NCBI RefSeq assembly: GCF_019931575.1
Contig: NZ_CP082923.1
Location: forward strand, 1,550,001 to 1,614,000
Length of the DNA stretch: 64,000 bases
Reading direction: 5' to 3'
Source: Caulobacter segnis
Lineage (GTDB): Bacteria > Pseudomonadota > Alphaproteobacteria > Caulobacterales > Caulobacteraceae
Part shown: in pieces, positions 42,453 to 51,048 of the stretch
Layout: every line of letters starts with the position of its first letter
Position numbering within the stretch: the stretch's first letter is position 1
Program-made: the position numbers and the translations under genes
Notes under the pieces: model-generated
What the model saw: only the letters and a program-made list of their open reading frames with translations
The model's database searches: none
What the model was told of the DNA's origin: nothing

Positions 42453-43232
42453 TTAGCGAGCGGCGAAACGGACGGGTTGCGAACGGGCTTGCAAGCTCTG
42501 GGCCTGCGGGCCGACGGCGGCGGCGCCAGGACCGGTGGCGACGGCCTGGATGATCTTCTTCGAGAGCGTGTTCTGGACGGCGAAGACCTCGCCGGTCGAA
42601 GCGGCGGCCATGGCTTTCCCTTGAAGCGAAAGGGAAATTCCGCCGTCGTCATAGGTGACGGTGACCAGGTCGCCGCTCTTGATGACCTGGGCGGCGCCCA
42701 CGTCGCGGGTCTGGGCTGCGGCGCCTTCACGCAGGGGGCGCTTGGCGGCCAGGCCGATGATGGCGTCGGCGTCGCGCGGAGCGTCGGCCGGGGCGCCGGC
42801 CATCTTCACCCAGATCAGGTCCTGCGGCTGGACGATTTCGCCGGCCGTGATGCTGCGGGCGTAGGCAAGAACTTCCACGTTGCCGCGGGCGGCGCCGGCC
42901 ACGCCGCGGCCGTTGGCCGAGACGCCGCCGTTGTCGACGCCTTCGCGGACGATGATGCGGCGGATGCCGTTGGTGTTGGCCCAGTCGAAGCCCGCGCGGC
43001 GGGCCGAGACCTGCACCTGGCCGGCGTCGAGCACGGCCGTCGGGCCCATGCGGGCGGCGACCACCATGTCGGCGGCCGGGCCGGTGACGCCGTCGAACAG
43101 GTCGCCCAGCGTGACGCGGCCGTCGGCGTCGGTGGTGTCCATGCGCAGGGTCACCGGGGCGCCGGCGAAGGCGGGGGCGGCCAGCGCGGTGATGACGACG
43201 GTCGCGGCGGCGGCGAGGAGGAAGGCCTTCAT
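42453..43232 (-). CDS. flgA: Flagellar P-ring formation chaperone FlgA
   Basis: A 259-residue periplasmic protein needed for P-ring assembly. It has a signal peptide (FLLAAAATVVITALAAPAFA) and the C-terminal SAF domain: VEVLAYARSITAGEIVQPQDLIWVKMA, then IIGLAAKRPLREGAAAQTRDV and VTVTYDDGGISLSLQGKAMA. It sits between flgG and flgH with 4 and 15 bp gaps. The N-terminal half is less conserved than in enteric FlgA. Confidence 0.92.
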   Translation of the reverse strand: MKAFLLAAAATVVITALAAPAFAGAPVTLRMDTTDADGRVTLGDLFDGVTGPAADMVVAARMGPTAVLDAGQVQVSARRAGFDWANTNGIRRIIVREGVDNGGVSANGRGVAGAARGNVEVLAYARSITAGEIVQPQDLIWVKMAGAPADAPRDADAIIGLAAKRPLREGAAAQTRDVGAAQVIKSGDLVTVTYDDGGISLSLQGKAMAAASTGEVFAVQNTLSKKIIQAVATGPGAAAVGPQAQSLQARSQPVRFAAR

Positions 43233-43236
43233 GAGC

Positions 43237-44025
43237 TTACGACCGCAGCTGCGAGGTGGCTTGGAGCATCTGATCGGCCGTGGTGATCACCTTCGAGTTC
43301 ATCTCGTAGGCGCGCTGGGCCGTGATCAGCGAGGTGATTTCCGTGACGGCGTCGACGTTCGACGCTTCGGTGTAGTGCTGCAGCAGGGTGCCGAAGCCCG
43401 GCTCGCCGGGGGCGGCGAGGTTGGCCGCGCCCGAGGCGGCGGTTTCCAGCAGCAGGTTGTCGCCGATCTGTTCCAGGCCGCCTTCGTTCATGAAGGTGGC
43501 CAGCTGGATCTGGCCGATGGTCTGCGGGTCGGTCTGGCCGTCCAGCTTCACCTGCACCAGGCCGGTCTTGCCGATGATGATGTCGGTGGCGTTCTGCGGG
43601 ACCGTGATGCCCGGCTGGACGGTGTAGCCGTCCTCGGTGACGATCTGGCCCTGGTCGTTGGTCGAGAAGTTGCCGGCGCGGGTATAGGCCGTCTCGCCCG
43701 AGGGCAGCAGGATCGGCAGGTAGCCCTTGCCCTGGATGGCGATGTCCAGGGGATTGTCGGTCAGGGTCGGGGTGCCCTGCTCGGTGATGCGGTAGACCGA
43801 GCCGGCCTTGACGCCGCCGCCGACCTGCACGCCGGTCGGGACGACATTGCCGTTGCTGGACGACTGCGAACCCGCGCGCTCCACCTGCTGGTACAGCAGG
43901 TCCTGGAACTCTGCCCGTTGGCGCTTGAAGCCGACGGTGTTCATGTTCGCGATGTTGTTCGAGATGACTTCGACGTTCAGCTGTTGCGCTGACATGCCCG
44001 AAGCGGCGGTGCGGAGAGCTTGCAT
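43237..44025 (-). CDS. flgG: Flagellar distal rod protein FlgG
   Basis: A 262-residue rod protein. The N-terminal MQALRTAASGMSAQQLNVEVISNNIANMNTVGFKR and C-terminal VDAVTEITSLITAQRAYEMNSKVITTADQMLQATSQL are the paired helices that form the D0 coiled coil of axial flagellar proteins. The middle has the FlgG segment GVQVGGGVKAGSVYRITEQGTPTLTDNPLDIAIQG. It is exported by the flagellar type III system without a cleaved signal. It is second in the operon, 13 bp after flgF. Confidence 0.97.
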   Translation of the reverse strand: MQALRTAASGMSAQQLNVEVISNNIANMNTVGFKRQRAEFQDLLYQQVERAGSQSSSNGNVVPTGVQVGGGVKAGSVYRITEQGTPTLTDNPLDIAIQGKGYLPILLPSGETAYTRAGNFSTNDQGQIVTEDGYTVQPGITVPQNATDIIIGKTGLVQVKLDGQTDPQTIGQIQLATFMNEGGLEQIGDNLLLETAASGAANLAAPGEPGFGTLLQHYTEASNVDAVTEITSLITAQRAYEMNSKVITTADQMLQATSQLRS

Positions 44026-44038
44026 GGGCTAGCGTCCC

Positions 44039-44776
44039 TTAGTTGACTTTGCCCAGCCGCTCGACGGCGGTCCGGGACAGTTCTGCGGTGTTGTCCATCA
44101 TCTTGGCGACGCCTTCGTAGGCGCGCTGGATCTCGATCAGCTTGGTGATCTCGATGACTGGCTGGACGTTCGAGGATTCGAGCATGCCCTGGTGGACGCG
44201 AGCGTCCGGCGCGGCTTGCAGGGTGGTGTTGGTGGTGTTGCGGTAGAGGTTGTCGCCGTCCTTGGCCATCGAGGCCATGTCGTCGGGGCGGACCACGGCG
44301 ATGCGGCCGACGCGGACCGCGCCCTGGCTGACGGTGCCGTCCTTGCCGATCGAGACGGGGCCCAGCGTCGGGTCGATGGTCATCGGACCGCCGCCCTCGT
44401 CCAGGACCGGATTGCCCTGCTCGGTGACCACCTGGCCTTCCGGGTTGGTCGTGAAGCGGCCGTCGCGGGTGTAGCGGTCGCCGGAGGCGGTCTGGACGTG
44501 GAAGAAGCCCATGCCCTCGATCGCCAGGTCGAAATCCCCGCCCGTCTTGGTCATCGCGCCCTGCGTGAAGTCGCGGGCGACGCCGGTGTCCATGACGAAC
44601 TTGACCGGGGACTTGCCGTCCAGGGTCTTGGCCGGCTTGGCCTGTTCCGTGGCGACCATCAGGTCCTCGGTCTTGAAGCCGGTGGTGTTGGCGTTGGCGA
44701 TGTTGTTGGCCACGATGTCGAGCTGGCGGCGCAGCGTCATCTGACGCGAAAGGCCGACGTAGAGCGCGTTGTCCAT
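44039..44776 (-). CDS. flgF: Flagellar proximal rod protein FlgF
   Basis: A 245-residue rod protein with the axial-protein N-terminus MDNALYVGLSRQMTLRRQLDIVANNIANANTTGFK and C-terminus SSNVQPVIEITKLIEIQRAYEGVAKMMDNTAELSRTAVERLG. It is the first gene of flgF-flgG-flgA-flgH and is preceded by a strong sigma-54 promoter (44827-44841). No Shine-Dalgarno is obvious; instead a perfect palindrome CGAGTTAACTCG sits 3-14 nt before the ATG. In C. crescentus this gene (flaN) is FlbD- and RpoN-dependent, which fits. Confidence 0.95.
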   Translation of the reverse strand: MDNALYVGLSRQMTLRRQLDIVANNIANANTTGFKTEDLMVATEQAKPAKTLDGKSPVKFVMDTGVARDFTQGAMTKTGGDFDLAIEGMGFFHVQTASGDRYTRDGRFTTNPEGQVVTEQGNPVLDEGGGPMTIDPTLGPVSIGKDGTVSQGAVRVGRIAVVRPDDMASMAKDGDNLYRNTTNTTLQAAPDARVHQGMLESSNVQPVIEITKLIEIQRAYEGVAKMMDNTAELSRTAVERLGKVN

Positions 44777-44826
44777 GGCGAGTTAACTCGGGCGGCTGGC
44801 GCGACAAATGCGCCGCATCCCCTGAA

Positions 44827-44841
44827 GCAACCTTCGTGCCA
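44827..44841 (-). promoter_or_regulatory. Sigma-54 (RpoN) promoter of the flgF operon
   Basis: The minus strand reads TGGCACGAAGGTTGC, an ideal -24/-12 element (GG and GC separated by 10 bp; consensus TGGCACGNNNNTTGC). Transcription would begin about 40 nt before the flgF ATG. The FlbD enhancer (ftr) should be upstream, toward fliL, but I could not assign it with confidence. Confidence 0.9.
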
Positions 44842-44950
44842 GTCCTAAAACGCGTTATAAATCAACAAATAGGAAGGTTAACGCGGGGGTGTTGGTCGGA
44901 GTCTGCCGGGCAGATTCAGCCTGCGACCAAATGGCCTCCAAAACACATCG

Positions 44951-44958
44951 TTAACCAT
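44951..44958 (+). promoter_or_regulatory. CtrA-type box upstream of fliL
   Basis: TTAACCAT, a known CtrA half-site octamer in Caulobacter, lies 45 bp before the fliL GTG; a second TTAAC is at 44878-44882. The C. crescentus fliLM operon has a class II, cell-cycle-controlled promoter, so this position is expected. Confidence 0.55.
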
Positions 44959-45002
44959 GTCCCCCGCATGTGTACGGGCATAGATTCCAAGGAACCGCGC
45001 GC

Positions 45003-45626
45003 GTGGCCAAGAAACCTGAAAAGGAAGCTCCCGCTCCCGAAGGCGAAGAGGGCGCCGAGGGCGAAGCTCCGGCTAAGAAGAAGCCTCCGATCCTGATCAT
45101 CGCGATCGCCGCGGGCGTCCTTGTGCTGGGCGGCGGCGGGGCCGCGGCGTTCTTCCTGATGAAGCCGAAGCCGGCCGCCGAGGGCGACGCCGAGCACGGC
45201 AAGGAAAAGAAGGAAAAGAAGAAGGAAAAGAAGGAAGAGGGTGGTCACGGCGAGAAGAAGGAAGGCGAAGGCGCGGCCGCCGCGGCCGGCCCCGCGCCCG
45301 TGATCAAGGAAGGCCCCGACGGGATCTTCTTCTACACCCTGCCCGATATCGTCGTGAACATGCAGACGGCCGACGGCAAGTCGACCTTCCTGAAGCTGAA
45401 GCTGACCTTCGAGCTTCCCGACGAAGAGACGGGCGATGTCCTCACTGAGAATCTGCCCAGACTGCAGAGCATGTTCCAGGTCTTCCTTCGCGAACTGCGT
45501 CCGGAGGACCTGAACGGCAGCCAGGGCACCTTCATGCTTCAGGCCGAACTGGTGCGCCGTGTGCACATGGTCGCCGCGCCGGCCAAGGTGAATGCGGTCC
45601 TCATCGAGGAGATGCTGATCAACTAG
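45003..45626 (+). CDS. fliL: Flagellar basal-body-associated protein FliL
   Basis: A 207-residue single-pass inner-membrane protein that supports stator function. A cytoplasmic, Lys/Glu-rich N-terminus leads to the helix ILIIAIAAGVLVLGGGGAAAFFLM, then a second charged linker (KEKKEKKKEKKEEGGHGEKK) and the periplasmic FliL domain: FFYTLPDIVVNMQTADGKSTFLKLKLTFELP and a C-terminal LRPEDLNGSQGTFMLQAELVRRVH. The GTG start follows AAGGA at 9 nt. The poly-Lys/Glu linker is unusually long. It is first in the fliL-fliM operon. Confidence 0.95.
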   Translation: MAKKPEKEAPAPEGEEGAEGEAPAKKKPPILIIAIAAGVLVLGGGGAAAFFLMKPKPAAEGDAEHGKEKKEKKKEKKEEGGHGEKKEGEGAAAAAGPAPVIKEGPDGIFFYTLPDIVVNMQTADGKSTFLKLKLTFELPDEETGDVLTENLPRLQSMFQVFLRELRPEDLNGSQGTFMLQAELVRRVHMVAAPAKVNAVLIEEMLIN

Positions 45627-45653
45627 GTCCTCGGGCTGGTTGGGCGAAACGAC

Positions 45654-46790
45654 ATGGCGGACGAATTCGACGATCAGGAGGCGATGGCCCAATGGGCTTC
45701 GCAAAATCCCCCCGGCGCCTTCGAGGGCGGCGGCGAGGGCGCCAATGAGTTCGGCGACTTTTCCGGCGGCATGGGCGGCTGGGACGACGGCGGCGGCGAA
45801 GGCGGCTCCGAGCGCATCCTGAACCAGGACGAGATCGACAGCCTGCTGGGCTTCGATCTCTCCGGCGACGGCGGCGAGGACCGCACGGGCATCCGCGCCA
45901 TCATCAACTCGGCGCTGGTCTCGTACGAGCGCCTGCCGATGCTGGAAATCGTCTTCGACCGCCTGGTGCGGTTGATGACCACCAGCCTGCGGAACTTCAC
46001 CTCCGACAACGTCGAGGTCAGCCTCGACAACATCAGCTCGATCCGCTTCGGCGACTACCTGAACTCGATCCCGCTGCCGGCCATCCTGGCCGTGTTCCGG
46101 GCCGAGGAGCTGGACAATTACGGCCTGCTGACGGTCGACTCGAACCTGATCTACTCGATCGTCGACGTGCTGCTGGGCGGTCGTCGCGGCACGGCGGCGA
46201 TGCGCATCGAGGGCCGTCCCTACACGACGATCGAGCGCGTGCTGGTGCAGCGGATGATCGAGGTCGTGCTGCACGACCTGAAGAGCGCCTTCGAGCCCCT
46301 GCACCCGGTCAGCTTCTCGCTGGACCGCCTGGAGACCAACCCGCGCTTCGCCGCCATCGCGCGTCCCGCCAACGCGGCCATCCTGGTCAAGCTGCGCATC
46401 GACATGGAAGACCGCGGCGGCCGCATCGAACTCCTGCTGCCCTACGCCACGCTGGAACCCATCCGGAAGATGCTGCTGCAGCAGTTCATGGGTGAGAAGT
46501 TCGGTCGCGACAACATCTGGGAAGGCCACTTGGCCACCGAGCTGTGGACCACCCAGATGGAGGTCCGCGCGGTCCTCGACGAACAGCAGGTGCCGCTCTC
46601 GCGGGTGCTGAACATGCAGGTCGGCGACACGCTGATGCTGAACGCCACGCCCGACAGCCTGGTCGAGCTGCGCGCCGGGGCCATCCCGCTGACGCGCGGC
46701 CGCATGGGCCGTCGCAACCATTCCATCGCCGTGCGGGCCGAAGCGCCGCTGACGCCCGCCGCCAAGAAGGCCGTGCAGAAGCTGAAATGA
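45654..46790 (+). CDS. fliM: Flagellar motor switch protein FliM
   Basis: A 378-residue C-ring protein. The CheY-P binding motif LNQDEIDSLLGF is at about residues 55-66, much further in than in E. coli FliM, because of a Gly/Asp/Glu-rich N-terminal extension. The middle CheC-like domain and the C-terminal SpoA domain follow (GHLATELWTTQMEVRAVLDEQQVPLSRVLNMQVGDTLMLNATPDSLVELRAG). It overlaps the next gene by 4 nt (ATGA). It controls motor reversal together with FliG and FliN. Confidence 0.97.
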   Translation: MADEFDDQEAMAQWASQNPPGAFEGGGEGANEFGDFSGGMGGWDDGGGEGGSERILNQDEIDSLLGFDLSGDGGEDRTGIRAIINSALVSYERLPMLEIVFDRLVRLMTTSLRNFTSDNVEVSLDNISSIRFGDYLNSIPLPAILAVFRAEELDNYGLLTVDSNLIYSIVDVLLGGRRGTAAMRIEGRPYTTIERVLVQRMIEVVLHDLKSAFEPLHPVSFSLDRLETNPRFAAIARPANAAILVKLRIDMEDRGGRIELLLPYATLEPIRKMLLQQFMGEKFGRDNIWEGHLATELWTTQMEVRAVLDEQQVPLSRVLNMQVGDTLMLNATPDSLVELRAGAIPLTRGRMGRRNHSIAVRAEAPLTPAAKKAVQKLK

Positions 46791-47356
46791 GCCTCGTCGC
46801 CTTCGCCATGAACGGATTCCTCGCGGTGCTGCTGATCGCGGCGCTGGCCTTCGGCTGGCGTCTCGAGCGCCGTCTGAAGGCTCTGCGCGACAGCCACGAG
46901 GGCTTCGCCAAGGCCGTGGCGGAACTGGACCAGGCCGCGGCCCGCGCCGAGCAGGGCCTGGCCGACCTGCGCGCGGCCACCGACGAGGCGGCCGACACCC
47001 TGGCGGTGCGCATCGAGCGAGCCCAGGCCCTGGCGGCCCAGCTGGACGAACGGATCCACCGCCCGTCGGCGACGCCCCAGGCCCGCCCTGACCGTGTCGA
47101 ACGCGAAGAGCGGCCGTCGCCGGCGCGCGGCGAGCCCAAGCCCGCGTCGCCGTCGGAGCGTCGGCTGAAGGCCGAGGATTTCGAGCGCCTGCTGGATCGC
47201 GAGGACCGCCTTCCGCCGACCGCTCGCCCGACCCTGGGAGCGCCTGGCGCCTCCCGCGAAACCCCGCGTTCACGGGCGCGGATCGATGATGACCTCTTCG
47301 ACGGGCCGGGCGATGGCTCGCGTCTTGGAAGCAACCCCCGAGTTCCCCGCCGATGA
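46787..47356 (+). CDS. Bitopic membrane protein of the fliL operon, probable PflI (flagellar positioning)
   Basis: A 189-residue protein with one N-terminal membrane helix (FAMNGFLAVLLIAALAFGW), a helical coiled-coil part (RRLKALRDSHEGFAKAVAELDQAAARAEQGLADLRAATDEAADTL) and a Pro/Arg/Glu-rich tail. In C. crescentus a membrane protein of this type, PflI, found by its genomic association with early flagellar genes, marks the pole where the flagellum forms. Position after fliM and architecture fit; I cannot verify the sequence match, so I leave the symbol empty. It overlaps both neighbours by 4 nt. Confidence 0.6.
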   Translation: MSLVAFAMNGFLAVLLIAALAFGWRLERRLKALRDSHEGFAKAVAELDQAAARAEQGLADLRAATDEAADTLAVRIERAQALAAQLDERIHRPSATPQARPDRVEREERPSPARGEPKPASPSERRLKAEDFERLLDREDRLPPTARPTLGAPGASRETPRSRARIDDDLFDGPGDGSRLGSNPRVPRR

Positions 47357-48165
47357 AGAACGTTCCGCGCATCCTTCCCCTGGTCGGCATCGCCGTTGGC
47401 GGCGTGCTGGCGGTCAACGCCATGGCCGGCGCCAAGTCGCTGCCGGACCTGCTCAGCGGGGCCAAGGCCTTCGCCGAGGGCGTCGCCAAGCCGGAAGGCA
47501 AGAAGGGCGGCGAACAAGCGGCTTCGGCGGAAGCCGCGGGCCAGCCGGCCGCCGCCAACGCGCCGCCGCCGCGCGTCTGCGCCCCCTCGGCCGACGCCCT
47601 GGCCAAGGAGGCCGGCCTCTCGCCCGCCGAGCTGCGCATCCTGCAGAGCCTGGGCGCCCGTCGCGGCCAGCTGGACCAGCGCGAGCAGGACATCGACGTC
47701 CAGCTGCAGCTGCTGGCCGCCGCCGAGGCCAAGCTTGACGCCAAGATGAAGGCCCTGACCGGCCTGAAGGGCGACATCCAGGGCCTGTTGGGCCAGGTCG
47801 ACGCCCAGAAGCAGGCCGAGGTCGACCGTCTGGTCACCGTCTACGCCGGCATGAAGCCCAAGGACGCCGCCGCCCGCATGACCCTGCTGTCGGACGAGGT
47901 GCGCCTGCCGATCGCCGCCAAGATGAAGGAACGCACCCTGGCGATGATCCTGGCCAACATGGCTCCGGGCGAAGCCAAGATCCTGACCGAGCGCCTGGCC
48001 TCGCGCCTGAGCAATCCGGCCGTGGAAAAGGGCAAGGCCGCGATCGCCGACAACGCCGCGGCCGCCCCGGGCGCCGCGCCGGCCCAGCAGGCCGATGCGG
48101 GCCTGGCCGGCAGCGCCCCCGACGCCGCGCCGAAGGCGAAGGCCGCTCCCAAGAAGGCTGGTTAA
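47353..48165 (+). CDS. MotE-like flagellar motor chaperone
   Basis: A 270-residue exported or membrane-tethered protein (hydrophobic N-terminus ILPLVGIAVGGVLAVNAMAGA). A coiled coil (about residues 105-160) precedes an MgtE-N-like segment LVTVYAGMKPKDAAARMTLLSDEVRLPIAAKMKERTLAMILANM, the pattern of MotE, which chaperones the periplasmic motor protein MotC in rhizobia. An Ala/Pro/Lys-rich tail ends the protein. It overlaps the preceding gene by 4 nt (ATGA), so the fliL-fliM set is a tight operon. Confidence 0.75.
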   Translation: MKNVPRILPLVGIAVGGVLAVNAMAGAKSLPDLLSGAKAFAEGVAKPEGKKGGEQAASAEAAGQPAAANAPPPRVCAPSADALAKEAGLSPAELRILQSLGARRGQLDQREQDIDVQLQLLAAAEAKLDAKMKALTGLKGDIQGLLGQVDAQKQAEVDRLVTVYAGMKPKDAAARMTLLSDEVRLPIAAKMKERTLAMILANMAPGEAKILTERLASRLSNPAVEKGKAAIADNAAAAPGAAPAQQADAGLAGSAPDAAPKAKAAPKKAG

Positions 48166-48174
48166 GGGAGGCCC

Positions 48175-51048
48175 ATGACGCTTCGCCAGTTCCTGCGCTC
48201 CAGCGTCGCCGCCGCGTGCATCGCGGCCACGCTGGCGCCGTCCGGCTACGCCGCGCCGCCGCCCGTCGCGGCGCGCGGCGCGCTGGACGTGCGCGTCGCG
48301 CAGGCGGCTGACTTCTCGCGCGTCGAGTTCCACTGGTCCGGCGGCGCGCGCATGGTCTCGCATCGCGAGGGCCAGACCCTGGTGATGCGGTTCAGCCGCG
48401 ACGCCAATCCCGACCTTTCGACCCTGAAGATCGCCCCGCCGCGCTGGGTGAAGTCGTCCGAGGCCCGCCGCGTCAACGGCGTGCTCGAGATCGTCCTGAA
48501 CCTGACTGACGACGCCGACGCGCGTCTCGGCAACGCCGACGGCGTCGACTTCGTCAACATCTTCGCCCGTCCGGGCGCGCCGCCGGCCAGCCAGACCTCG
48601 GCGTCGGCCGCGCCGGTCGGCCGTCCCAACCCGATGCCCGCCGGCGGCGTGGTCAAGGTCGAGTTCGCGCGCCAGGACCAGCAGGTCACCTTGAGCTTCA
48701 ACTGGGCCGCGCCCGCCGGCGCCGCCGTGTTCCGACGCGGCGAGGCGGTGTGGATCGTGTTCGACACGCCCGCGCGCCTCGACATCGGCAAGCTGCCGGC
48801 GTCCAGCATCCGCTATTCCAAGCTCCAGGCCTTCCAGGGCCCGGACTACACGGCGCTGCGCATCGTCGCCCAGTCGGGCACGCCCTACGTGGCCGAAGGG
48901 CAGGGCGGTCTCTGGAAGATCAGCCTGGGGCCCGGCTCGCAGGAGAGCCCGGACGTCATCAAGGTCGCGCGCGACGAGAGCGTCCAGCCCGCAACGTTGT
49001 CGGCCGCCGTCTCGGGCGTGACCAAGGCGGTGTGGGTCGCCGACCCGGCCGTTGGCGACAAGATGATCGTCGCCCCGGCCTTGGCGCCGTCCAAGGGCCT
49101 GCCGTCGCGTCGCGACTATGTCGAGATGGCGCTGCTGCAGTCCGTGCAGGGTCTGGCGATCGAGACCTACGCCGCCGACCTGCTGGTGCAGGCCGACGGC
49201 GACCTGCTGCGCATCGGCCGGCCCAAGGGGCTGGCCCTGTCGCCGGTCTCGGCCTCGACGCCGCCGGAGGAGGCCGCCGCCGGCGCGCCCCAGCCGATGT
49301 CGATGCCGGCCCTGATCGACCTGGACAACTGGCCCAAGACCGGCTCGGGCGGGTTCCTGGCCCGCTACAACGCCCTGCAGAACGCCATCGCCGCCGCGCC
49401 GGAAGGCGACGGGAAGGACAGCGACACCGGGGCCCGCATGGCCCTGGCCCGCTTCCTGGTCGGCTCGCAGATGTCGTTCGAGGCGATCGGCGTGCTCAAC
49501 GCGGCGGGCCGCAAGCACCAGGTCCTGCTGGGCGACGCCGAGTTCCGGGGTCTGCGCGGCGTGGCCAAGGTCCAGGCCGGCCGCCTGACCGAGGCCGACG
49601 CCGACTTCTCCTCGCCCGTCCTGTCCGACGACCCGTCCAGCGCCCTTTGGCGCGGCTACATCTCGGCCAAGCAGGGCCAGTGGGCCGACGCGCGCGCCAA
49701 GTTCGTGGGCGGCGGCCGGGCGCTGGACCTGTTCCCGCCGATCTGGCGCGCGCGTTTCCTGCACGCCCAGGCCCAGGCTGCCCTGGGCGTCGGCGACCTG
49801 ACCGGCGCGATGCAGGTGATCGCCAAGGCCCTGGCCCAGCCCAAGATCCCGGTCGAGGACCAGCTGGACATCCGCCTGACCCAGGCCCGCGTCTTCGAGG
49901 CCAAGGGCGAGAAGGTCCGGGCCCGCCGCATGTTCGAGGCCATCGCCCGCGCGCCGATCGACCGGATCGCCGCGCCGGCCATGCTGCACGCCACCCAGCT
50001 GGGCTACGCCAAGGGCCAGATCAGCGCCGCCAAGACCGCCGAGACCCTGAACCAGCTGCGCTATCGCTGGCGCGGCGACGGCGTCGAACTGGAGGTCATC
50101 CGGGCGCTGGGCAAGCTCTATATCGACCAGGGCCGCTACCGCGAGGCGCTGGAAGTGCTGCGTTCGGCCGGCCGCCAGCTGCCGGACCGCCCCGAGGCCG
50201 TGGCGCTGCAGAACGACCTGTCGAACACCTTCCGCCAGCTGTTCCTGCAAGGCCTGGCCGACGGCATGCAGCCGATCCAGGCCGTGGGCCTGTTCTATGA
50301 CTTCCAGGACCTGACCCCGATCGGCGCCGACGGCGACCAGATGGTCCGCAACCTGGTGCGCCGCCTGGTCGACGTCGACCTGCTGGACGACGCGGCCAAG
50401 CTGCTCAAGTACCAGGTCGACAACCGCCTGAACGGCGTCCCCAAGGCCCAGGTCGCCACCGACCTGGCCTGGATCTACCTGATGAACAAGAAGCCCGAGG
50501 ACGCGCTGGACGCGATCAACGGCACGCGCACGACCATCCTGCCGCCGGCCCTGAACGCCGAGCGTCGCCTGGCCACCGCCCGCGCCCTGATGAGCCTGGG
50601 CCGCTATGACGACGCCCTCGAGCTGATCGAGCGGGACAGCAGCCGCGACGGCCAGGAGATCCGCGCCGAGATCGCCTGGAAGCAGCACACCTGGCCGACG
50701 GCGGGCGCGCTGTACGAGCGCGCGCTGGGCGACCGCTTCAAGGCCCCGGGCGCGCTGGCGCCGGGCGACGAGGCGCGCCTGCTGCGCGCGGCCGTGGCCT
50801 ACAGCCTGGCCGACGACGACAAGTCCCTGGCGCGCCTACGCCAGCGCTGGTCGGGCTTCATCGACTCGGCCGGCAATCCCGACGGCCTGCGCGTGGCCCT
50901 GCAGGGGCTGAGCGTCGAATCGTTGTCGGCGTCCGACTTCAGCCGCGTCACGGCCGACAACGAGGCCTTCAACGGCTGGATCGGCCGGATGAAGGACAGG
51001 TTCCGCACCGGCCAGCCCGCCGGCTCGCCGGCGCGCGCCTCCCGGTAG
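48175..51048 (+). CDS. Large exported TPR protein at the end of the fliL operon
   Basis: A 957-residue protein with a signal peptide (SSVAAACIAATLAPSGYA). The first 290 residues are beta-rich, with two repeats resembling AMIN-like sheets (DFSRVEFHWSGGARM and VTLSFNWAAPAGAAVF). The rest is alpha-helical with tetratricopeptide-like repeats (ARMALARFLVGSQMSFEAIGVLNAAG, ALWRGYISAKQGQWADARAKF, RALMSLGRYDDALELIERD), a protein-binding scaffold. It starts 9 bp after the MotE-like gene. A role in flagellar or polar assembly is inferred from the operon only; I do not recognise a named family. Confidence 0.78.
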   Translation: MTLRQFLRSSVAAACIAATLAPSGYAAPPPVAARGALDVRVAQAADFSRVEFHWSGGARMVSHREGQTLVMRFSRDANPDLSTLKIAPPRWVKSSEARRVNGVLEIVLNLTDDADARLGNADGVDFVNIFARPGAPPASQTSASAAPVGRPNPMPAGGVVKVEFARQDQQVTLSFNWAAPAGAAVFRRGEAVWIVFDTPARLDIGKLPASSIRYSKLQAFQGPDYTALRIVAQSGTPYVAEGQGGLWKISLGPGSQESPDVIKVARDESVQPATLSAAVSGVTKAVWVADPAVGDKMIVAPALAPSKGLPSRRDYVEMALLQSVQGLAIETYAADLLVQADGDLLRIGRPKGLALSPVSASTPPEEAAAGAPQPMSMPALIDLDNWPKTGSGGFLARYNALQNAIAAAPEGDGKDSDTGARMALARFLVGSQMSFEAIGVLNAAGRKHQVLLGDAEFRGLRGVAKVQAGRLTEADADFSSPVLSDDPSSALWRGYISAKQGQWADARAKFVGGGRALDLFPPIWRARFLHAQAQAALGVGDLTGAMQVIAKALAQPKIPVEDQLDIRLTQARVFEAKGEKVRARRMFEAIARAPIDRIAAPAMLHATQLGYAKGQISAAKTAETLNQLRYRWRGDGVELEVIRALGKLYIDQGRYREALEVLRSAGRQLPDRPEAVALQNDLSNTFRQLFLQGLADGMQPIQAVGLFYDFQDLTPIGADGDQMVRNLVRRLVDVDLLDDAAKLLKYQVDNRLNGVPKAQVATDLAWIYLMNKKPEDALDAINGTRTTILPPALNAERRLATARALMSLGRYDDALELIERDSSRDGQEIRAEIAWKQHTWPTAGALYERALGDRFKAPGALAPGDEARLLRAAVAYSLADDDKSLARLRQRWSGFIDSAGNPDGLRVALQGLSVESLSASDFSRVTADNEAFNGWIGRMKDRFRTGQPAGSPARASR

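Noticed and set aside
46544-46790. Long plus-strand frame running into the gene after fliM
   Set aside because: The part before 46787 is an out-of-frame reading of fliM; the true gene begins at the ATG overlapping the fliM stop.
44916-47837. 973-codon frame opposite fliL and fliM
   Set aside because: It is the antisense shadow of clear flagellar genes and contains no recognisable domain.
46486-50688. 1400-codon frame on the minus strand
   Set aside because: It lies wholly opposite fliM, the PflI/MotE-like genes and the TPR gene; its His/Gln/Gly/Asp-rich translation is typical of antisense codon shadows.
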